DNA of 64,000 nucleotides from Mycobacteroides sp. CBMA 271 (GTDB taxonomy: Bacteria; Actinomycetota; Actinomycetes; Mycobacteriales; Mycobacteriaceae). Positions 1 to 10,961 of the stretch are shown here, one piece after another. The stretch covers positions 1-64,000 of the forward strand of contig NZ_VTHB01000001.1 in NCBI RefSeq assembly GCF_009729205.1. The letters are read 5' to 3'. The notes beneath the pieces were generated by a model. That model was not told where the DNA came from. It did not search any database and worked only from the letters and a program-made list of their open reading frames with translations. Made by a program: the position numbers and the translations under genes. Position 1 is the first letter of the stretch. Each line of letters begins with the position of its first letter.

Positions 1-3000
1 TCGAGCGCCGCACCCCAAGCCCGCTGCGCCGCAACACGATCCTGCCCCGCCAACCACGTCACAAAACTGCGGTAGGGCGTCGCCGCGGGCAGTCGCTGCC
101 CGTAGTACGCGGTGAACACTTCCTGCAACAAAATCGGCAGCGACCAGCCGTCGATCACGATGTGATGCGCGGTCAGGACAAGGCGGTGCCGATTCGCGCG
201 GTCGCTATCAGAGCTGCCGAGCCCCGAGACCAGCGTCGCCCGGAACACCGGCTCGGTGCGAATTCGGCAGACCGCGGCACGCTCGGCGGCGCATAGCTGG
301 TCCACCTTGCCGTCGGTATCACCACTCAATTCGACATGCTGCCAAGCGATTACAGGCTCGACCGCGATGACCTGCACGGGCTCCCCGAATTCCTCGCTAA
401 ATCGGGGAGCCAGATTCGGGTGTCGTTTCACCACGGTGTACACCGCATCGCGCAGCCGGGCGGCATCGAGTGGGCCGCTCACGGTGAGCGCAAGCTGCAC
501 CGCATACACATCATCGTCTCCGGAGTCGCCGGTCTCCTCGGCGTAACCCGCCTGAAAAAGCAGCCCTTGCTGCAGCGGAGTCAGCGGGAGCACGTCGGCG
601 ATCTCGCACTGCTGCACCAACACATCGATCTGCTGCTGGGTCAACCGTGCCGGCGCGAGATCCGACGGCGTCAAACCACCACCACCGGAACGCACATGCG
701 AACAGATCCCCTTCAAAGCCTCGAACCACAGCTGGCTCAGTCGGCTGATTTGCGCATCCTCAATCGAAGGCGCCCAGGTCCAGTTGGCCTGCAACTGAGG
801 CCCCGCTCCGGTGCTCGTTTCCATGACGCCGGCATTCAGTGCCACGGAATGAGCCAAGGCCAGCGGCACCGCAGCGGTGACCGCCGACGCCGACAGAGCA
901 TCGGGGCTCGGCAGCCATAACTCTCCCGGCAGGTCACCTACGCCGCCCAGCCGTCCCAGATAGTTGAATCCGATAACCGGTTCTGCCCCAACGAGACCCA
1001 CTTCGGGGTTCGCGTACCTCAACAAGCCGTAGGTTATGCCCTCGGGTAACGCACGAAGCTGTTCCTTGGCGCCCTTGACTAGCGCGCCCAATGCGGGCTC
1101 ACCGGCACTCACCTGTGTCCAGTCCAACCTGCCCAGGTTCAACGCGACCGGGTACTTGCTGGTGAACCACCCCACTGTGCGCGACAGGTCGACTGCCGAA
1201 TTCGCACTGGTGGCCAGTTCCTCGTCGCGTCCATGGCCTTCCACGTCGATGCCGACCGGTGCGCCGGTGTTGCCCGACATCTGCGCCACCGCCAGGCCAA
1301 AGGCGATCAACAAAATGTCGCCCACTCCGGCGTGGAACGCGGCAGGAACTTCGCCCAACAACATGCGGGTGGTGTCCGCATCCAGGGAAACCGACATCGT
1401 GTGGGCGGTGGCATACGTGTCTGCCTCGGGACGCACGGCAGGCAGCAACGCGGGGGTCTCCGCCACCCGCTTCCAGGCCTCGGTATGTTCGGCCACCTCG
1501 GCGGTGCGCGCATGCTCATCGATCAGCGCCGCCCACTTGGCGAACGACGTGCCGCCCCGCGGCAGGGCCACATCCTCTCCGCTGCGGCGCTGCGCCCATG
1601 CAATGTTCAAGTCTTCCAACAGAATTCGCCAGGACACCCCGTCGACGGCCAGATGGTGAATCACCAAAGCCAACTGGCTGGCGCCGGGAACCCACACAGC
1701 GCTCAGCATCGAGCCGGAGGCAGGGTTCAGCCGAGAACGAGCCGCCACCAACGCCTCATCGGACAGCACATCCACCGTCTGCAGGCAGTTGCGCACATCC
1801 ACCGCTCCCGACTCGGCGACGGTCAAGGACCCGTCTTCGGCACGCAACCGCAACATCGCGTGGCGGTCCAGAATCCCTTGCAGAACCACCACCACATCGG
1901 GTTCGGTGACGACTGACGGGACAGTCACGACCATCGTCTGATTGAACTGACCGGTGTCCCCCGGCACACCCTGCAGCCAGCGCATGATCGGTGTCGCAAG
2001 CACCTCGCCCAGGCCGTCGTCGGCCGCGTCGGCATCATCGGCGACCACCGTGGCCACGAGAGCCAATCGCGCCACGGTCTGCTCGACGAAGATGTCGCGC
2101 GGTCGGCACAGCACTCCGGCCGCGCGGGCTCGGGACACCACTTGCATCGACATGATGCTGTCCCCGCCCAGATCGAAGAACGAATCGTCCACGCCGACCC
2201 GCTCGAGGCCCAGGACTTGGGCGTAGACGGCGGCGAAGATCTCCTCGACCCCATTCGATGGCGCGCGATATGCGCCGGCGGCGATCTCAGGCGCCGGCAG
2301 CGCTCGGATATCGAGCTTGCCGCTAGTCGTCAGCGGAAGCGCGTCCACAGCGATAATCGCGGACGGAATCATGTAGGCCGGCAACCGACCACCCAGCGCG
2401 GCGCGAACCTGAGCGGAATCGACAGCCCGAGTGCTCGCGCCGGTGATGTAACCCACGAGGCGCTTGTCCCCGGGACGGTCCTCACGGACGATCACCACAG
2501 CCTGCTCTACCCCGGGGACGCCGGCGAGCACCGCCTGAACTTCGCCGAGCTCGATGCGGTTGCCGCGAACCTTGACCTGTTCATCGGCACGGCCGAGGTA
2601 CTGCAGTGCGCCATGGGCGTTCCAGCGCACCAGGTCTCCGGTGCGGTACATCCGCGCACCCGGTTCGCCGAACGGGCAGGCCACGAAACTGCCTGCGGTC
2701 AATGCCGGACGGCCCACGTAACCGGACGCCAGCGCGGCGCCGGACAAATACAGCTCGCCAACCACCCCAATAGGGGTTGGCTTCAGCCCCGCGTCAAGCA
2801 CCCACGCACACATCCCCGGAATCGGGGTGCCAATGCTCACGGGTTGCCCTGCCGCCAACGGCGCCGAGGTCGCCCAGATAGTCGCCTCGCTGGGACCGTA
2901 GGCGTTGACCAGTCGCCGGCCCGGCGCCCAGGCATCCACCAGCTCCCTCGGGCAGTCCTCACCTCCGGTGATCAGCGTGTCAAGCCCGTTCAGCTGCAAC

Positions 3001-5114
3001 CGGTTTAGTGATGACAACACCGTGGGAGTCAAAATCGCCGCGGTGACCCGCTGGTCTTGCAAGAACTCGGTCAATGCGTCGGAGGCATATACGTCCCGCC
3101 CCGCCACCACCAACGCCGCCGCGGCGCCCACCGCCCACAACATCTCGAAGACCGAGGCATCGAAGGTCGGCGCTGCCACCATCAGCACCCGTGCGTCAGT
3201 GCCCAGCCCGAACAGCTCCCGTTGCGCAGCCGCGGACCCGAGCAGACCGGAATGGCGAACCGCGACTCCCTTAGGGGTCCCGGTGGAACCCGATGTGAAG
3301 ATCACATACGCGGTGTTGTCCACCGTCAGCGCGGCCAGCCGATCGGTATCGGTGATCGGTTCCGCCGACCGCTCCGACACATCCAGACCGTCGACGCGCA
3401 ACACCGGGCGCGTACCGGCGCCATCGACTTCGTCTGCCCCGCAAGTCAAAACGCACACGGCGGACACAGAGTCCAACACCGTGGCGACTCGTTCGACAGG
3501 ATGCGCGCTGTCCACCGGCACGTATACACCGCCGGCCTTTGCGATGGCCCACCATGCGACGACTAACTCGGCGCACCGGTCCATGGCCACACCCACCGCA
3601 CGTTGCGGGCCCACCCCCGCTTCGATCAGCACGCGCGCCAACCGCGTCGACCACTGGTCGAGCTCGCGATACGAGAGCTCCCGGCCACCGTCGACCACCG
3701 CCACCGCGTGCTGATCGGTGTCCATCGCCGCGGCCAGCAACTGCGACGCCACCCCCACCGGCGCCTGCGTGCCGGCTCCGGACGCTTCCGACAGCAGCAG
3801 TTCACGCTCACGCTGACCCAACAGTGGGACCGCACCCACCTCCACGGAGGCGTCGGCCATCAGGAAGCGGCCCAGGAGTGATTCCAAACGGCTTATATGC
3901 CTGTCGATTTCGTCGACGGTGTATCGGTCGGGATTCCAGGCGAACTGAATACGTGAGGTGCCGCCGCCCGGCCGCGCATGGATATTGACTGCGACGTCTT
4001 GGATCGGAAAGGTGGTCAACACGTTGACGACGGCCTCCGACGGCCCGAAACTGAACGCGTCTGCGAAGTCGAATACGTTGATCACTTGACCGAACTCGAT
4101 GTTTGTGTCGCGGCGACCCGCGTCGGCGACCAACTCCGGCCAGCGCCGGAACTGCTGATGTCGCAGCGCGCCCACCACGGTGTGGGCGACCTGGTCGGTG
4201 AGTTCGCCAATGGTGTCGGCATCTTCGACAGTGACACCTAGCGGCACCAGATTCGACACCATGCCCGCACGTTTCTTCAGCGCTGCGGTAGTACGCCCCG
4301 ACACCGGCAGCGAGAGCGATACCCGTTGGCGGCCTGTTGTTTTCGCAATGAAAGCGGCCAGCGATGCCACGACGCGGGCCACATCTACCTGGCCAAGCCC
4401 GTTCTGCGACAGCAGCCCATCGCATACGAGGTCACGCACCAGCGGGTGACGCGGCGACACCGACCGTTGCATACCGGCAAGGTCGGTGGTCTCCACCATG
4501 CCGTGCATGGCGGTCTTCCAGTATTCGAAATCGGCTTCGCTGCGAGCGGACTGTTGATACTTCAGGTCGGCGTCGCGGATCACAGAGAGTTCGGAGAAGA
4601 CAACCTCGGTCTCACTCGCCGCCGATCCCGAATAGACCGCCGCGATGTGTCGGAGCAGATTGTTGGTGCCGTAGCCGTCCAGCAGAACGTGATGTGCGCG
4701 TAGGTAGAAGTACGACATGTTGTCACTGACCCGCAGCAGCGCGGTCTGGGTCAGCCGGTCGCTGAGGACATCGAATGGCTGACGGTATTCCGCGTCCATC
4801 CAGCGGCGGGCGGCGGCTTCCGGGTCGTGCTCGCTGCGCAGATCGACACAATGCATGGTCTCCGGAAACGAGCGGTCGACGACGAAGACCAGCTCGCCAT
4901 CGACAACGCGTGGCCGCGCGCATGTCGTGGCGAACCGTGCCACTGCCGATTCACACGCAACGGTCAGCCTGTCGGCATCGACGAAATGATCGATCTCGAG
5001 AAATCCCGCGATGTTGTAGGGAACCTCGGGCCGCAATTGTTGGGCGACCCATATCGAACGCTGCGCGGCTGTCAGAGGTCCAAGAACGTCTGGCTGGGTT
5101 CCGTAATTGAGCAT
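1..5114 (-). CDS. Non-ribosomal peptide synthetase, exochelin-type (N-terminal part; C-terminus beyond the left edge)
   Basis: About 1,704 residues are visible. Domain order: condensation (HHVLLDG near residue 140), adenylation ([11 protein letters not shown] near 605, NAYGPSE near 738, LTTSGKLD near 930), peptidyl carrier (LGGDSIM, phosphopantetheine Ser codon at 2157-2159), epimerization ([10 protein letters not shown] near 1153, EGHGRD near 1290, [10 protein letters not shown] near 1312), then a second condensation domain (HHIVIDG near 1650) cut by the window edge. Module 1 should therefore load one amino acid, turn it into the D form and pass it on. My hand alignment of the binding-pocket code to GrsA reads D-A-F-I-I-G-A-I-W; I cannot assign a substrate from it. 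The ATG at 5114 follows an MbtH gene by 89 bases, with GGGAG 12 bases upstream. The formyltransferase, MbtH and IdeR box place it in a hydroxamate siderophore pathway such as exochelin (FxbB/FxbC). The NRPS call is firm; the product is inferred. Confidence 0.93.
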   Translation of the reverse strand, partial: MLNYGTQPDVLGPLTAAQRSIWVAQQLRPEVPYNIAGFLEIDHFVDADRLTVACESAVARFATTCARPRVVDGELVFVVDRSFPETMHCVDLRSEHDPEAAARRWMDAEYRQPFDVLSDRLTQTALLRVSDNMSYFYLRAHHVLLDGYGTNNLLRHIAAVYSGSAASETEVVFSELSVIRDADLKYQQSARSEADFEYWKTAMHGMVETTDLAGMQRSVSPRHPLVRDLVCDGLLSQNGLGQVDVARVVASLAAFIAKTTGRQRVSLSLPVSGRTTAALKKRAGMVSNLVPLGVTVEDADTIGELTDQVAHTVVGALRHQQFRRWPELVADAGRRDTNIEFGQVINVFDFADAFSFGPSEAVVNVLTTFPIQDVAVNIHARPGGGTSRIQFAWNPDRYTVDEIDRHISRLESLLGRFLMADASVEVGAVPLLGQRERELLLSEASGAGTQAPVGVASQLLAAAMDTDQHAVAVVDGGRELSYRELDQWSTRLARVLIEAGVGPQRAVGVAMDRCAELVVAWWAIAKAGGVYVPVDSAHPVERVATVLDSVSAVCVLTCGADEVDGAGTRPVLRVDGLDVSERSAEPITDTDRLAALTVDNTAYVIFTSGSTGTPKGVAVRHSGLLGSAAAQRELFGLGTDARVLMVAAPTFDASVFEMLWAVGAAAALVVAGRDVYASDALTEFLQDQRVTAAILTPTVLSSLNRLQLNGLDTLITGGEDCPRELVDAWAPGRRLVNAYGPSEATIWATSAPLAAGQPVSIGTPIPGMCAWVLDAGLKPTPIGVVGELYLSGAALASGYVGRPALTAGSFVACPFGEPGARMYRTGDLVRWNAHGALQYLGRADEQVKVRGNRIELGEVQAVLAGVPGVEQAVVIVREDRPGDKRLVGYITGASTRAVDSAQVRAALGGRLPAYMIPSAIIAVDALPLTTSGKLDIRALPAPEIAAGAYRAPSNGVEEIFAAVYAQVLGLERVGVDDSFFDLGGDSIMSMQVVSRARAAGVLCRPRDIFVEQTVARLALVATVVADDADAADDGLGEVLATPIMRWLQGVPGDTGQFNQTMVVTVPSVVTEPDVVVVLQGILDRHAMLRLRAEDGSLTVAESGAVDVRNCLQTVDVLSDEALVAARSRLNPASGSMLSAVWVPGASQLALVIHHLAVDGVSWRILLEDLNIAWAQRRSGEDVALPRGGTSFAKWAALIDEHARTAEVAEHTEAWKRVAETPALLPAVRPEADTYATAHTMSVSLDADTTRMLLGEVPAAFHAGVGDILLIAFGLAVAQMSGNTGAPVGIDVEGHGRDEELATSANSAVDLSRTVGWFTSKYPVALNLGRLDWTQVSAGEPALGALVKGAKEQLRALPEGITYGLLRYANPEVGLVGAEPVIGFNYLGRLGGVGDLPGELWLPSPDALSASAVTAAVPLALAHSVALNAGVMETSTGAGPQLQANWTWAPSIEDAQISRLSQLWFEALKGICSHVRSGGGGLTPSDLAPARLTQQQIDVLVQQCEIADVLPLTPLQQGLLFQAGYAEETGDSGDDDVYAVQLALTVSGPLDAARLRDAVYTVVKRHPNLAPRFSEEFGEPVQVIAVEPVIAWQHVELSGDTDGKVDQLCAAERAAVCRIRTEPVFRATLVSGLGSSDSDRANRHRLVLTAHHIVIDGWSLPILLQEVFTAYYGQRLPAATPYRSFVTWLAGQDRVAAQRAWGAAL

Positions 5115-5203
5115 GAGGACGACGAACTCCCTACTTGGGCCTGCATACTGACGTCTGAAATTTCAGCGATGAGATCGCTTGTCGCGCAAGGCGAGCAGTT
5201 TCT

Positions 5204-5413
5204 CTACGCGAGCCTTTGAAGCAGACTCTTAGGCCGTATGTCGGTCCAGTGTTCATCGATGTACTCGAGACACGCCGCACGGTCGGCCCGGCCGTAGACC
5301 ACCCGCCAGCCCGTCGGCGCTTCGACGAAGGAAGGCCAGAGACTGTGTTGGTCCTCGTCGTTGACCAGGACGAAAAAGCTGGCACTGTCATCATCAAAGG
5401 GATTGGTTTGCAT
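5204..5413 (-). CDS. MbtH-like NRPS accessory protein
   Basis: This 69-residue protein carries the MbtH signature: NPFD at the N-terminus, SLWP around residue 24, PTGW around 33 and HWTDIRP around 55, giving the three conserved tryptophans (26, 36, 56). MbtH proteins bind the adenylation domain of NRPSs and are often needed for its folding or activity. The gene sits between the formyltransferase and the NRPS on the same strand, so its likely partner is the NRPS just downstream. Length is typical for the family. It is probably co-transcribed from the iron-regulated promoter upstream of fxbA. Confidence 0.96.
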   Translation of the reverse strand: MQTNPFDDDSASFFVLVNDEDQHSLWPSFVEAPTGWRVVYGRADRAACLEYIDEHWTDIRPKSLLQRLA

Positions 5414-5492
5414 GGATTTTCCTCATCATCACGATCCGAAAGCGACGGCGCCGCGGCCTCTGCCGGGCAGCGCCGGTTCTGCCGCCCCGAGA

Positions 5493-6431
5493 TCATGTGT
5501 GGCCGTTGAGGTATCCCCCACGACGGAAGTACTCTTCGCCACTGCGCTCGACCCCGTCGGCACAGCGGATACGAGTGATCACCAGTCCTCGGTTGCCGAC
5601 GCGATAGGCATCGGATCCGCACACCACGACCCCGCCTTCTTCCTGGACGATTACCCGGCCCGGCGTCCCGCCATAGCGGGCTTCGGAGATGCGGGCCTCG
5701 AGGACCTCGATTCGCTCCCCGTCGTAGTAGGTAAAAGCGCGGGGATACGGATCGGACAGTGCGCGCACGAATCGTTCAAGGTCCTCGGCCGGCCAGCTCC
5801 AGTCGACCGCACTGTCACGCTCCGAACGCTTGTGGCAGTAAGTCCGTTCGGACTTGTTCTGCGGACGCCAGACGGCGGTCCCGGACTCTAACGCGCTCAG
5901 CGCTTCGGCCAGCACGCCCGGAATGAGGTCCATACCCCGCAACACCAGTTCGGTACCGGTATCGGCGGGACCGATCGGCAGCGAGTGCTGCACCAGAATG
6001 TCACCGGTATCCAGTCCGCTGTCCATTCGGTGCACGGTCAATCCGAATTCGGACTCCCCGCTGATCAACGACCACAAAACAGGCGAAAAACCGGTGAATT
6101 TCGGCAGCAACGAATCATGAAAGTTCAGGGTGCCGTGTGGCGGGAAATCGTACAGTTCTACCGGCATCCGGTTGTACCAACTATTGACGACGATGACGTC
6201 CGGCTCGGCACCCTTCACCAAATCGATGGTTTCGGCATCGACCCGCTTCGTGAAATGCACGGGAATACCGTGCTGGCGCGCAAGATCATCAACCGGCCCT
6301 GACCAGATCGCCTTGTACGCGTCTTCGCTGGCCGGGTGAGTGACGGCAAGCGCGACATCGTGACCCAGATCGATCAGCGCCTGCAGGGTCCGATAACCCC
6401 AGGCCTGATACCCGAACGACACGATACGCAT
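5493..6431 (-). CDS. fxbA: Formyltransferase for siderophore synthesis (N-hydroxyornithine formylation), FxbA-like
   Basis: The 312-residue protein belongs to the formyl_trans family that uses 10-formyl-tetrahydrofolate. The catalytic triad is visible: Asn103 and His105 in LNFHDSLLP and Asp141 in GLDTGD, with the SLLPKFTG loop at 107-114. A C-terminal domain of the Met-tRNA formyltransferase type follows from about residue 210. A housekeeping fmt is unlikely here, because the gene heads an operon with mbtH and an NRPS and has an IdeR-type box in its promoter. This matches M. smegmatis fxbA, which formylates the delta-N-hydroxyornithine of exochelin. The ATG at 6431 is preceded by AAAGGGG 7 bases away. 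Substrate is inferred from context. Confidence 0.88.
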   Translation of the reverse strand: MRIVSFGYQAWGYRTLQALIDLGHDVALAVTHPASEDAYKAIWSGPVDDLARQHGIPVHFTKRVDAETIDLVKGAEPDVIVVNSWYNRMPVELYDFPPHGTLNFHDSLLPKFTGFSPVLWSLISGESEFGLTVHRMDSGLDTGDILVQHSLPIGPADTGTELVLRGMDLIPGVLAEALSALESGTAVWRPQNKSERTYCHKRSERDSAVDWSWPAEDLERFVRALSDPYPRAFTYYDGERIEVLEARISEARYGGTPGRVIVQEEGGVVVCGSDAYRVGNRGLVITRIRCADGVERSGEEYFRRGGYLNGHT

Positions 6432-6524
6432 GCATAAACCCCTTTACCTCGTCATCGTCGGCCAGCGCTTGTGCCCGCTTCCGATTACGGGCCGCTGGCA
6501 AAACAGCTTAGGGATTTTAGAATG

Positions 6525-6543
6525 TTATGCAAGCCTTACCTAA
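6525..6543 (-). promoter_or_regulatory. IdeR (iron repressor) box in the fxbA promoter
   Basis: Read on the minus strand the 19 bases are TTAGGTAAGGCTTGCATAA. They match the mycobacterial IdeR consensus (TWAGGTWAGSCTWACCTWA) at 17 of 19 positions by my count. The box overlaps a plausible -35 (TTAGGT, 6543-6538), which is followed after 18 bases by TAAAAT (6519-6514) as a -10. Binding of iron-loaded IdeR here would block transcription of fxbA-mbtH-NRPS. It lies 94 bases upstream of the fxbA ATG. Confidence 0.85.
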
Positions 6544-6555
6544 TTGAGTTACAAT

Positions 6556-8043
6556 TCAGGTTTCGCCGTCCACCGCCAACGTGCGTGGCAGGAAAAGCGC
6601 GGGAATGACGGCGAGTATCGCCAACACAAAGGCCACCGAGAACACGGTCGTGTAGGCGTGCGACAGATGGACCGAGGAGTTATCTACACCGGCGTTTCGA
6701 CCGACTTGATTGGTCAGCAGCACGGCCATCAACGCGGCGCCCATGGCGCCACCGACCTGATCGTTGACACTCAACAACGTCGTGCCCCGCGCGATCTGAG
6801 ACTGCGCCAACGACTGCACACACGCCGAGAACAGCGGCGTCGAGGTTAAGCCCACGCCCATCCCGACGACCGTTAACCCGGCCAGGAGCGTCGACGTATC
6901 GTCCGCGTTCCTGGCCACACCAAACGTGAAAATGCCCAGACCCAGCGCAATCGCCGACAGGCCGAGCAAGACAAGCCTGCCGGGCCCACTCTTATCGGTG
7001 AACACCCCAGCCAGGGGCATGGTCAGCACGAGACCGATACCCATTGCCACCATCGACATTCCAGCCTGCATCGCAGTCTGATGCAGCACCACCTGGAAAT
7101 AACTCGGGACGAGCAACCCGATACCGACAAAGGTGGCGGCAAATCCCAACTGCGTCACATTGGCCCATCTGACAACACGGTTCTCAAACAGCCGCAGATC
7201 AATGAGCGGGTAGGACGCGCGATTCCTGGTACGCACGACGAACACGACAATCGAGAGCACACCGGCGACGACCGGTATCGCGACATGGGGATCGGCCACG
7301 GATTCGCGACCGGGGATGGCTGACAGTCCCGCGAGCAGTGCCGCCACACCAGGTGACAACAGCAGCGCGCCCACGACGTCGAGCGCCTCTAAGCGTTCAG
7401 GACGATCCTTCGGAAACATGATCGCCGCCAACATGGTGGTGACGAGCCCGATAGGCAGGTTGATTAGGAAGATCCATTTCCAGCCGTAGTGGCCGATTAG
7501 CCAGCCACCCAGAATCGGACCGCCGATGGGGCCGAGCAAGAAAGGAATCGCGCCCACTGCAACGATCCGGCCTAGCCGCTTGGGACCCGCCGCACGGGTC
7601 AAGATCATGAAACTCAACGGCATCAACATGCCGCCACCCAGGCCCTGGAAGACTCGAAAAGTGATGAGTAACAGTATGTTTGATGATACTGCGCAAAGTA
7701 CCGAGGCGAGGGTGAACGCCAGGACCGCACCCATGAAGAGCCGCTTCGTGCCGAACCGATCAGCCGCCCACCCCGTCAAGGGGATCACCATCGCAAACGC
7801 GAGCATGTACCCGGCAATCGTCCAGGAGACAACCGCCTGGCTAGATCCGAACTCGGCGACAAATGTGCGTTGCGCGACAGATACCGCCGTGCTGTCCAGG
7901 AAGGCCATCACACTGGCCAGACCGCACACTGCCGCGATTCGGAACAGCGCGGCGTCCAGCCGGTCGGGGTACCCACACCCACCCTCATCCAACAGCCTGG
8001 TGGGAGAGCTCGACACCGGAGGGGCGGGAGGCGCGTTGTCCAT
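6556..8043 (-). CDS. MFS drug/metabolite exporter, DHA2 (14-TM) type
   Basis: The 495-residue protein has a soluble N-terminus of about 30 residues and then 14 predicted membrane segments. It shows the MFS motif GWAADRFGTKR between TM2 and TM3 and a proline/glycine-rich motif C (GPIGGPILGGWL) in TM5, which marks drug:H+ antiporters of the EmrB/QacA type. It ends only 13 bases before the IdeR box of fxbA, upstream of and on the same strand as the siderophore operon, so export of the siderophore is possible. No IdeR-like box is seen before this gene itself, so iron control is not shown. The ATG at 8043 is the first in the frame. Confidence 0.9.
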   Translation of the reverse strand: MDNAPPAPPVSSSPTRLLDEGGCGYPDRLDAALFRIAAVCGLASVMAFLDSTAVSVAQRTFVAEFGSSQAVVSWTIAGYMLAFAMVIPLTGWAADRFGTKRLFMGAVLAFTLASVLCAVSSNILLLITFRVFQGLGGGMLMPLSFMILTRAAGPKRLGRIVAVGAIPFLLGPIGGPILGGWLIGHYGWKWIFLINLPIGLVTTMLAAIMFPKDRPERLEALDVVGALLLSPGVAALLAGLSAIPGRESVADPHVAIPVVAGVLSIVVFVVRTRNRASYPLIDLRLFENRVVRWANVTQLGFAATFVGIGLLVPSYFQVVLHQTAMQAGMSMVAMGIGLVLTMPLAGVFTDKSGPGRLVLLGLSAIALGLGIFTFGVARNADDTSTLLAGLTVVGMGVGLTSTPLFSACVQSLAQSQIARGTTLLSVNDQVGGAMGAALMAVLLTNQVGRNAGVDNSSVHLSHAYTTVFSVAFVLAILAVIPALFLPRTLAVDGET

Positions 8044-8108
8044 AAGTCAGCGAGTGTATGAGGTGCACGGCGTCAGTTGCGGGCTACCGTATGGCCGTCC
8101 GCGGCAGG

Positions 8109-9443
8109 CTATGTTCCCGGGACTGCCCAACGGTCCGACAGTGTCCGCCACCCGACCAACACCAACCGCAGCACCAGGAAAAGGGTGAGCCCGGACCAGA
8201 TTCCGGCCAGCCCCCACCCGAAGGCCATCGACAACCACACCAGCGGCAGGAATCCCAACAACGCGCTAACCATGGTGGCATTGCGCATGAATCGCGCATC
8301 GGCGGCGCCCAGCAGCACTCCATCCAGCGCGAAAACGAGACCGGAAATCGGCAACTGACACACTAGGAACCACCACGGCACCTGCATCTGATGCAGCACC
8401 TCCGCGTCGGAGGTAAACAACCCCGGCAGCACCGGCTCCCCTCCAGCGAACAGCGCCGCCAGCACTACCGCGAACCCGAACGAGGACACCGTCACCCTGC
8501 GCGCCACCGACTTGGCCTCCGGCACCTGGCCAGCCCCTAGCGCGGCACCAACCAAGGTCTGCGCAGCGATCGCCAGCGAATCGAGAACCAGCGCAAGGAA
8601 ACTCCATACCTGCAGCACTACCTGATGCGCCGCGAGCGCCGCCGCGCCAAACCGGGCCGCTACCGCCGCGGCGCTGATGAAGCAGGCCTGGAAGGCCAGG
8701 CTGCGCACCAGCAGATCGCGGGCCAACACCAGCTGCGCGCGCAGCAGGGGCGGATCCATCCGCAGCGGGGCGTGTTCGGCGTACAAGGCACGGAGGAACA
8801 GGATCGCGGCCAACCACTGCCCTACCAGGTTTGCGACGGCAGAACCGGCCAGCTCCATGCGCGGAGCTCCGAGCAGCCCGTACACCAGCACCGGACACAA
8901 CACCGCCGAGATCGCAAAGCCGACAAGGACATACCGCAACGGTCGGACCGTGTTCTGTACACCCCGCATCCATCCGTTGCCTGCCAGCGACACCAGGATT
9001 GCCGGCGCTGCGAGGATGGCGATACGCAACCAGGTAAGGCCCTGCGCGGACACATCGGGCGCCGCGGCGATGGCCCGCACCACCGGCGCGGCCACCGCCT
9101 GCACGGCGAGCATCAGCGCGACACCGATGAGCAGTGCCAGCCAGGTGGCCTGCACGCCCTCGTGCACCGCCCCGGTGCGATCACCGGACCCGAACAGGCG
9201 CGCCGCACGGGCCGTCGTGCCGTACGAAAGGAAGGTCAGCTGGCTGCCGACGAGCGAAAGCACCAGTCCCCCAACAGCCAAACCCGCCAATGGCACCGCC
9301 CCCAGACGGCCGACCATGGCGATATCAAAGAGCAGATACAGCGGTTCGGCGGCCAGCACGCCCAGGGCGGGCAGCGCCAGCGTCGCAATCCGCCGCGCCG
9401 AAACCTGCTTCACACCTGCTCCCCACGTACGCCGAGAACGCAC
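8109..9443 (-). CDS. dinF: MATE-family efflux protein DinF
   Basis: A 444-residue integral membrane protein with about 12 hydrophobic segments and the MATE start LALPALGVLAAEPLYLLFD followed by a VGRLG turn. MATE proteins export drugs or metabolites using H+ or Na+ gradients. It lies after nrnA on the same strand, the same order as Rv2836c (dinF) and Rv2837c in M. tuberculosis, so it is the backbone gene of this block. The start could also be an internal GTG about 11 codons in (VKQVSARRIA). Substrate unknown. Confidence 0.92.
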   Translation of the reverse strand: MRSRRTWGAGVKQVSARRIATLALPALGVLAAEPLYLLFDIAMVGRLGAVPLAGLAVGGLVLSLVGSQLTFLSYGTTARAARLFGSGDRTGAVHEGVQATWLALLIGVALMLAVQAVAAPVVRAIAAAPDVSAQGLTWLRIAILAAPAILVSLAGNGWMRGVQNTVRPLRYVLVGFAISAVLCPVLVYGLLGAPRMELAGSAVANLVGQWLAAILFLRALYAEHAPLRMDPPLLRAQLVLARDLLVRSLAFQACFISAAAVAARFGAAALAAHQVVLQVWSFLALVLDSLAIAAQTLVGAALGAGQVPEAKSVARRVTVSSFGFAVVLAALFAGGEPVLPGLFTSDAEVLHQMQVPWWFLVCQLPISGLVFALDGVLLGAADARFMRNATMVSALLGFLPLVWLSMAFGWGLAGIWSGLTLFLVLRLVLVGWRTLSDRWAVPGT

Positions 9444-9499
9444 TCACGTACAGAAATTCGGTCAATCATGTACCTGAGTGCGTTGTCGTCGAAAGCGAT

Positions 9500-10960
<1,461 letters not shown>

Positions 10961-10961
<1 letters not shown>

